From Nocardioides palaemonis (GTDB lineage Bacteria > Actinomycetota > Actinomycetes > Propionibacteriales > Nocardioidaceae): DNA of 64,000 nt. The stretch spans positions 1 through 64,000 of the forward strand of contig NZ_JAGVQR010000004.1 of the NCBI RefSeq assembly GCF_018275325.1, given 5' to 3'. Shown here piece by piece: positions 61,126 to 64,000 of the stretch. Positions within the stretch are counted from its first letter, which is position 1. Each line of letters opens with the position of its first letter. The notes under the pieces are model-generated. The model had not been told where the DNA came from. It searched no databases and was given only the letters and a program-made list of their open reading frames with translations. A program made the position numbers and the translations under genes.

Positions 61126-62961
61126 TCAACCCAGGTGGTGCACCTCCTGCAGCCGGTGGACCGGCGTCTCGATGCCCTCGAAACGCGCCTTGAGCTGCAG
61201 CGCGAGGTAGAGCGAGTAGTGCCGCGACTGGTGCAGGTTGCCGCCGTGCATCCAGAGGTTCTCCACCTGGGTCGGCTTCCACATGTTGCGCTGCTCGCCC
61301 TCCCAGGGGCCGGGGTCCTTGGTGGTGTCGGACCCGAGTCCCCAGCACTTGCCCAGCCGGTCGGCGGTCTCCTGGTCGACGAGGTCGGCGACCCAGCCGT
61401 TCATGGAGTTGTAGCCCGTCGCGAAGACCACCAGGTCGGCCGGCAGGGTGGTGCCGTCCTCGAGGACGACCGCGTCCTCGGTGAGGTGGTCGATCTGGCC
61501 CTGGACGAGCTTCACGTCGCCGTTGGCGACGAGGTCGGCCGCACCGACGTCGATGTAGTAGCCCGACCCGCGGCGCAGGTACTTCATGAACAGCCCCGAC
61601 CCGTCGTCGCCCCAGTCGTGGCGGAAGCCGGCCTGCTCGAGGCGCTCGTAGAAGTCCTTGTCCCGCTCGGCCATCGCCTCGTAGGCCGGGATCTGGAAGG
61701 TGTGCAGGATCCGGTAGGGCAGCGAGGCGAAGATCAGGTCCGCCTTCTCGGTCGTCACCCCCGCCGCGAGCGCCCGCTCGGAGTAGAGGTCGCCGAGGCC
61801 GATGTCCATCAGGCTGTCGCTCTTCACGATGTGGGTCGAGGAGCGCTGCACCATGGTCACGTCGACGTCGTTCTCCCACAGCGCGCCGCAGATGTCGAAG
61901 GAGGAGTTGTTGCTCCCGATCACCACGGCCTTCTTCCCGGCGTACGCGTCGGGGCCGGGGTGCGCGGACGAGTGGTGCACGTCGCCGCGGAAGACGTCGA
62001 CCCCCTCCACGTCCGGCACCCGGGGCTTGCCGCTCATCCCGGTGGCGAAGACCAGGTGGGTGGGCCGCAGCGTGAGGGGCTGGCCCTCGCGCTCGACCTG
62101 CACCGTCCACTCCCCCGTCTCGTCGGACCAGGAGGCGCTGGTCGCGACCGTGCTCGACCAGTAGGGCACCTCCATGATCGTCACGTAGGACTCGAGCCAG
62201 TCGCCGATCTTGTCCTTGGGGGCGAACACCGGCCAGTTGTCGGGGAACTTCAGGTAGGGCAGGTGGTCGTACCAGACCGGGTCGTGCAGGCAGAGCGACT
62301 TGTAGCGGTTGCGCCACTGGTCCCCGGGGCGCGGGTGCTTGTCGATGACCAGGCTCGGGACCCCGAGCTGGCGCAGCCGGGCGCCGAGCGCGATCCCGCC
62401 CTGGCCGCCGCCGACGACCAGCACGTAGGGCTGGGTGGTGCTGCCGAGGCTCTCGGCCTCGGCCTGCCGCTGCTCCTTCCACGTCACCCGGTGCTTGTCC
62501 GCGCCGTGCTGGGCGCCCATCGGCCGGTGCGTGCCGCGCGGCTCCTCGTGGCCCTTGAGCTCGTAGAGCGCGGTGAGCAGCGTCCACGCGCGGTCCTCGC
62601 CGTCCTCGCTCACCAGGCGCAGCAGGCCGTTGCCGCGACCGACAGCGGTGTCGAAGCCGATCCACGCGGTGACGACGCCGTCGACCGCGTCCGGCGGCTC
62701 GGTGGTCGCGAAGCCGGACGCGGCGACGCGCGCTCCGACCGAGCCCACCAGGTCGGCGACGCCGTCGCGCCCCTCGACGGTCGTGATGTTCCAGGTGAAC
62801 GCGACCAGGTCGCGCCAGTAGCACTCGGTGGCGAAGAGCGCCGCGGAGGCCTCCGCGTCGCCGGCGGCCACGGCGGTCTCGAAGCGCGACAGCCACGCGT
62901 CGACGCGTGCCTGCGGGTCGGCCTGGCCGCTCCCGACGGCGGGGTCCAGGGTCTGGGTCAT
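61126..62961 (-). CDS. NTF2-like/flavin-containing monooxygenase fusion
   Basis: A 611-residue protein. Residues 1-145 form an NTF2-like domain (WLSRFETAVAAGDAEASAALFATECYWRD). The rest is an FMO-like oxidase: VLVVGGGQGGIALGARLRQLG (FAD), GDQWRNRY, the HPGPDAYAGKKAVVIGSNNSS segment (NADPH), and VVFATGY near residue 500. It probably oxidises a small molecule with NADPH and oxygen. AAGGAGG lies before the ATG. It begins an apparent operon with the LDH and TetR genes and is divergent from a GAF regulator, which may activate it. Confidence 0.88.
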   Translation of the reverse strand: MTQTLDPAVGSGQADPQARVDAWLSRFETAVAAGDAEASAALFATECYWRDLVAFTWNITTVEGRDGVADLVGSVGARVAASGFATTEPPDAVDGVVTAWIGFDTAVGRGNGLLRLVSEDGEDRAWTLLTALYELKGHEEPRGTHRPMGAQHGADKHRVTWKEQRQAEAESLGSTTQPYVLVVGGGQGGIALGARLRQLGVPSLVIDKHPRPGDQWRNRYKSLCLHDPVWYDHLPYLKFPDNWPVFAPKDKIGDWLESYVTIMEVPYWSSTVATSASWSDETGEWTVQVEREGQPLTLRPTHLVFATGMSGKPRVPDVEGVDVFRGDVHHSSAHPGPDAYAGKKAVVIGSNNSSFDICGALWENDVDVTMVQRSSTHIVKSDSLMDIGLGDLYSERALAAGVTTEKADLIFASLPYRILHTFQIPAYEAMAERDKDFYERLEQAGFRHDWGDDGSGLFMKYLRRGSGYYIDVGAADLVANGDVKLVQGQIDHLTEDAVVLEDGTTLPADLVVFATGYNSMNGWVADLVDQETADRLGKCWGLGSDTTKDPGPWEGEQRNMWKPTQVENLWMHGGNLHQSRHYSLYLALQLKARFEGIETPVHRLQEVHHLG

Positions 62962-62983
62962 CGTCCCTCCTTCAACTACGCTG

Positions 62984-62999
62984 GTGTGACCGAGCACAC
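62984..62999. promoter_or_regulatory. Operator candidate in the monooxygenase/GAF gap
   Basis: GTGTG-ACCGAG-CACAC, a 5-bp dyad with a 6-bp centre, 23 nt upstream of the monooxygenase ATG and 64 nt before the GAF regulator start. Confidence 0.4.
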
Positions 63000-63063
63000 A
63001 CCGCCCGCGAGGCCGCACGACAGGGTTGCGCGACGTTGCACCGGCTCGCCCGGAGGGACCCCG

Positions 63064-64000
63064 ATGACCGACCGCGACCAGCACCGCGTCCGCGAGGCCG
63101 CGCTCGCCGGTGCTGCGCGCGCGGGCCTGCCCCGCAGCGAGATCGCGGCGTCGTGGCGACGGGTCGCGGCCACCGGCCTCGATCCCGGCGCCGGGGCCGA
63201 CATCCCGCCCGTCGGCGGCGCCGAGCTCGAGCGGCGGCGGGCCGCGAGCGGCCTGGCCGACCTGGTGCCGCGCCTGGCCGAGTCGCTGGCGCCGGTCGTC
63301 GACGCCGGCCAGCTGGTCGTCGTCGCCGACGCCGAGGGTCGCGTGCTGTGGCGCCTGGGCAGCAGCGGCGTACGCCGTCTCGCCGACCACCTCGGCTTCG
63401 TCGGCGGCTCCGCCTGGACCGAGGCCAACGTCGGCACCAACGCCATCGGCACGGCGCTGGTGCTCGGGACGCCCGTCCAGGTCCGCGGGGCCGAGCACTT
63501 CGTCGAGTCGCACACCCGGTGGGGGTGCGCCGCCGCGCCGCTGGTCGACCCGTGGACCGGGCGCACGCTCGGCGTCGTCGACGTCAGCGGGCCCAGCCGC
63601 AGCCTCCACCCCGCCGAGCTCGCGCTCGTCGAGCTGGCAGCCCGCCTGACCTCCGCCGAGCTCGTCGCCCGGCACCGGGCGGCGCTCGACCGGCTGCGGG
63701 CGCGTGCTGCTCCGCTGCTGGCCGGGCTCACCGGCGACGCCCTGGCGATCGACCACGCCGGTCACCTCGCGGCGTCCATCGGCAGCCGCAGCCCGGAGCG
63801 GGTGGCGCTGCCCGACGGCCTGTCCGCCGGACGCGTGTGGCTGCCGACCCTCGGTGGCGCGACGGCCGAGCCGCTCGACGGCGGCTGGCTGCTGCGCCTC
63901 GAGGCCGGGGAGGCCGCCGGCGCGACCGGCACCTCGCTCGTGCTCGACCTCGACGGCGACCCCCGTCTGCTGGTCGCCGGTCCCAGCGGGTCGTGGTCGC
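63064..64000 (+). CDS. GAF domain transcriptional regulator (partial)
   Basis: An open frame of 312 codons that runs past the right edge. It begins [20 protein letters not shown] and has a GAF domain at about 65-195 (VVVADAEGRVLWRLG, WTEANVGTNAIGTALVLGTPVQVRGAEHF, and ESHTRWGCAAAPLVDPWTGRTLGVVDVSG). This pattern is typical of AcoR/FhlA-like regulators of acetoin or aldehyde metabolism; the AAA+ or DNA-binding part would lie beyond the window. GGAGG precedes the ATG. Divergent from the monooxygenase. Confidence 0.85.
   Translation, partial: MTDRDQHRVREAALAGAARAGLPRSEIAASWRRVAATGLDPGAGADIPPVGGAELERRRAASGLADLVPRLAESLAPVVDAGQLVVVADAEGRVLWRLGSSGVRRLADHLGFVGGSAWTEANVGTNAIGTALVLGTPVQVRGAEHFVESHTRWGCAAAPLVDPWTGRTLGVVDVSGPSRSLHPAELALVELAARLTSAELVARHRAALDRLRARAAPLLAGLTGDALAIDHAGHLAASIGSRSPERVALPDGLSAGRVWLPTLGGATAEPLDGGWLLRLEAGEAAGATGTSLVLDLDGDPRLLVAGPSGSWS

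Noticed and set aside
59519..62896. A 1125-residue minus-strand protein covering TetR, LDH and most of the monooxygenase
   Set aside because: Only the last 208 residues are protein-like (TetR); the rest is a shadow of the LDH and monooxygenase genes.

Overview
The window is about 72-73% GC, densely packed and rich in GTG starts. It reads as chromosomal core sequence of a high-GC actinobacterium, most likely Nocardioides or a close relative. This assignment is inferred from gene content (PerM/DUF6350, DUF3017 behind folD, GuaB3 with a ChoD-like oxidase, F420-dependent oxidoreductase, MpaB family, amphi-Trp protein), the codon bias and the promoter style; it was not tested by a database search. 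I see no rRNA or tRNA gene, no prophage, no transposase and no CRISPR array.

Layout. 1-7.5 kb: a partial lipoprotein gene and malate dehydrogenase (mdh), then a minus-strand purine/one-carbon block (perM, yibE/F-like, purN, a ZTP riboswitch, purH, folD, DUF3017). 7.6-10.3 kb: a sigma-like protein fused to a membrane segment and extracellular domain, followed by a lipoprotein. 10.3-18.1 kb: a possible small transcript, sucCD, a photolyase, an M23 peptidase, a tandem array of palindromes and pcrA. 18.2-24.2 kb: a small membrane protein, a universal stress protein, a frameshifted APC permease, a PspC-type two-component system and a divergent PspC protein. 24.2-32.2 kb: a class V aminotransferase, GDPD, YbaK-like deacylase, a hydrolase and a heterodimeric ABC exporter. 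32.3-37.5 kb: tandem exported paralogues and an F420 oxidoreductase/MpaB/acyl-CoA dehydrogenase operon behind a palindromic operator. 37.5-52.1 kb: small single genes, two FAD oxidoreductases, a phosphoesterase flanked by repeats, fadD-GDPD-MMPL, map with a lipoprotein, a sodium:solute symporter and a VOC protein. 52.2-64 kb: guaA, a GMC (ChoD-like) oxidase, a semialdehyde dehydrogenase, guaB3, DinB, TetR, LDH, a flavin monooxygenase and a partial GAF-domain regulator.

How the genes work together. PurN and PurH consume 10-formyl-THF and FolD helps supply it. The ZTP riboswitch in front of purH-folD would sense the ZMP/ZTP that builds up when formyl-folate is short. SucCD and Mdh are TCA-cycle enzymes. 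GuaA and GuaB3 belong to the GMP branch. The PspC histidine kinase, its regulator and the divergent PspC membrane protein look like one envelope-stress module.

The most unusual content is non-coding. A 52-bp palindrome with conserved AGCGGTG/CACCGCT ends and a variable but mostly self-complementary core occurs 12 times, only between genes, often as pairs separated by exactly 31 bp. A second hairpin family flanks one phosphoesterase gene. A third GC-rich repeat appears to have inserted into the stop/start junction of the ABC exporter genes. About 25 genes place an NANNNT hexamer exactly 6-7 nt before the start codon, which points to widespread leaderless transcription.
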